DNA of 6,835 nucleotides. Origin: Lentimicrobiaceae bacterium (lineage in GTDB: Bacteria; Bacteroidota; Bacteroidia; Bacteroidales; SKPS01). Below are positions 6,538-6,835 of the stretch, piece by piece. The notes beneath the pieces are model-generated. The model had not been told where the DNA came from, made no database searches, and saw only the letters and a list, made by a program, of their open reading frames with translations. The position numbers and the translations under genes are program-made. The stretch is taken from positions 1 to 6,835 of the forward strand of contig SKPS01000275.1 of the NCBI GenBank assembly GCA_007119395.1, written 5' to 3'. Position 1 is the first letter of the stretch. Each line of letters starts with the position of its first letter.

Positions 6538-6720
6538 ATTACACAGAGCTTCTCTGAGGTAAAAAGGAGTTTCACGGAGAAAGACTGGCTTTTAGCCTTT
6601 GGCTATTGGCTTTTGTCAACGCAAACCATGCTATGTCCCGTAGGGACAAGATATTGGTAGAAACGGAGCCCACGCATAAACCCTATGTCCCGTAGGGACA
6701 TGGTATGGGATGTTGGCTCT
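6538..6720. repeat. Composite repeat block B (about 183 bp), tandem copy of block A
   Basis: It repeats the order of block A: ATTACACAGAG segment (6538-6582), heptad run (6583-6617), GCAAACCATGCTA joint (6621-6633), palindrome units (6634-6709) and closing GGGATGTTGGCTCT. It is shorter because it has two palindromic units instead of three and a shorter heptad run. TAAAAAGGAGTTTCACGGAG and the following AAAGACTGGCTTTTAGCC are identical in both blocks, indicating a fairly recent duplication. Confidence 0.85.
6634..6709. repeat. TGTCCCGTAGGGACA palindrome cluster 2, two units
   Basis: Exact 15-mers at 6634-6648 and 6686-6700, with a period of 52 bp. The first unit carries the AAGATATTGGTAGAAACGG tail, and the second carries the TGGTATGGGATGTTGGCT closing tail, as in cluster 1. 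The spacer between them (ACGCATAAACCCTA) has diverged from the CACACAC version. Confidence 0.9.
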
Positions 6721-6743
6721 GTTGAAACGGGGTAACATTATTT

Positions 6744-6761
6744 CGATGCCGTCAGGCATCG
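6744..6761. repeat. Hairpin CGATGCC-GTCA-GGCATCG
   Basis: Perfect 7-bp arms (6744-6750 and 6755-6761) with a GTCA loop. It is the first of three closely spaced, sequence-unrelated strong hairpins that follow the composite blocks. Confidence 0.75.
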
Positions 6762-6772
6762 GAACCAAAAGA

Positions 6773-6792
6773 GAACCCCTGAAAAGGGGTTC
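6773..6792. repeat. Hairpin GAACCCCT-GAAA-AGGGGTTC
   Basis: Perfect 8-bp arms (6773-6780 and 6785-6792) closed by a GAAA loop, which as RNA would be a GNRA tetraloop. It lies 11 bp after the previous hairpin. No T-run follows, so it is not a standard terminator. Confidence 0.75.
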
Positions 6793-6803
6793 AACAAAGG
6801 TAG

Positions 6804-6822
6804 CCCCGGGTTGCACCCGGGG
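6804..6822. repeat. Hairpin CCCCGGGT-TGC-ACCCGGGG preceded by GTAG
   Basis: Perfect 8-bp GC-rich arms (6804-6811 and 6815-6822) with a TGC loop. The tetranucleotide GTAG (6800-6803) abuts the 5' arm, an arrangement seen in REP sequences recognised by REP-associated tyrosine transposases. No such gene is in the window, so the link is only suggestive. The window ends 13 bp later. Confidence 0.75.
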
Positions 6823-6835
6823 AAAGATGCCACAG

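Noticed and set aside
6398..6709. CRISPR array
   Set aside because: The repeated 15-mer is a palindrome and the intervening 35-37 bp are themselves repeats, not unique spacers. No cas gene is nearby.
6249..6816. Minus-strand open frames of 108 and 61 codons (6249-6575, 6631-6816)
   Set aside because: They are built from the repeat units (recurring VPTGH/CPYGT and SVKL..CV strings), have no recognisable domain and are best explained as open frames through non-coding repeats.
6197..6835. Insertion sequence or transposase remnant
   Set aside because: No reading frame with transposase motifs is present and no terminal inverted repeats flank the blocks. Only non-coding repeats are visible.

Overview
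The window looks like chromosomal DNA from a member of the Bacteroidota, most likely order Bacteroidales; a Dysgonomonadaceae- or Porphyromonadaceae-like genome is my guess from memory of protein similarity. The evidence is protein sequence that reads like Bacteroidales RF1, BCAT and HtpG, a prfA-pyrF neighbourhood that I recall from that group, starts without Shine-Dalgarno sequences but with A-rich leaders, and a TAnnTTTG-type promoter. All genes are on the + strand and are housekeeping genes.

Layout: 2-430 is the 3' part of prfA (release factor 1, with the GGQ loop). 477-1349 is pyrF (orotidine 5'-phosphate decarboxylase, last step of UMP synthesis). 1400-2968 is a dacB-type PBP4 (peptidase family S13, periplasmic peptidoglycan trimming). 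The gaps of 46 and 50 bp between these three allow cotranscription. A candidate Bacteroidota promoter at 2991-3020 precedes ilvE (branched-chain aminotransferase, 3045-4061). The 236 bp between ilvE and htpG hold three successive inverted repeats, the middle one a perfect 16-bp-arm palindrome and the last one a long imperfect stem in front of htpG. htpG (Hsp90 chaperone) runs 4298-6196. For ilvE and htpG the true start is probably downstream of the first possible one.

6197-6835 (639 bp) contains no credible gene. It begins with a weak terminator and then becomes a dense, layered repeat region: heptad TTTTGGC repeats, CACAGAG-type repeats, five exact copies of the palindrome TGTCCCGTAGGGACA in two clusters, the whole composite block duplicated in tandem (about 249 and 183 bp), and finally three unrelated strong hairpins up to the window edge. 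This is the only non-routine part of the window. It resembles dispersed palindromic repeat families of Bacteroidota intergenic DNA. No transposase, CRISPR or new protein system is visible here, and the array may continue past the window end.

The genes do not form one pathway. They cover translation termination, pyrimidine synthesis, cell-wall remodelling, branched-chain amino acid metabolism and protein folding.
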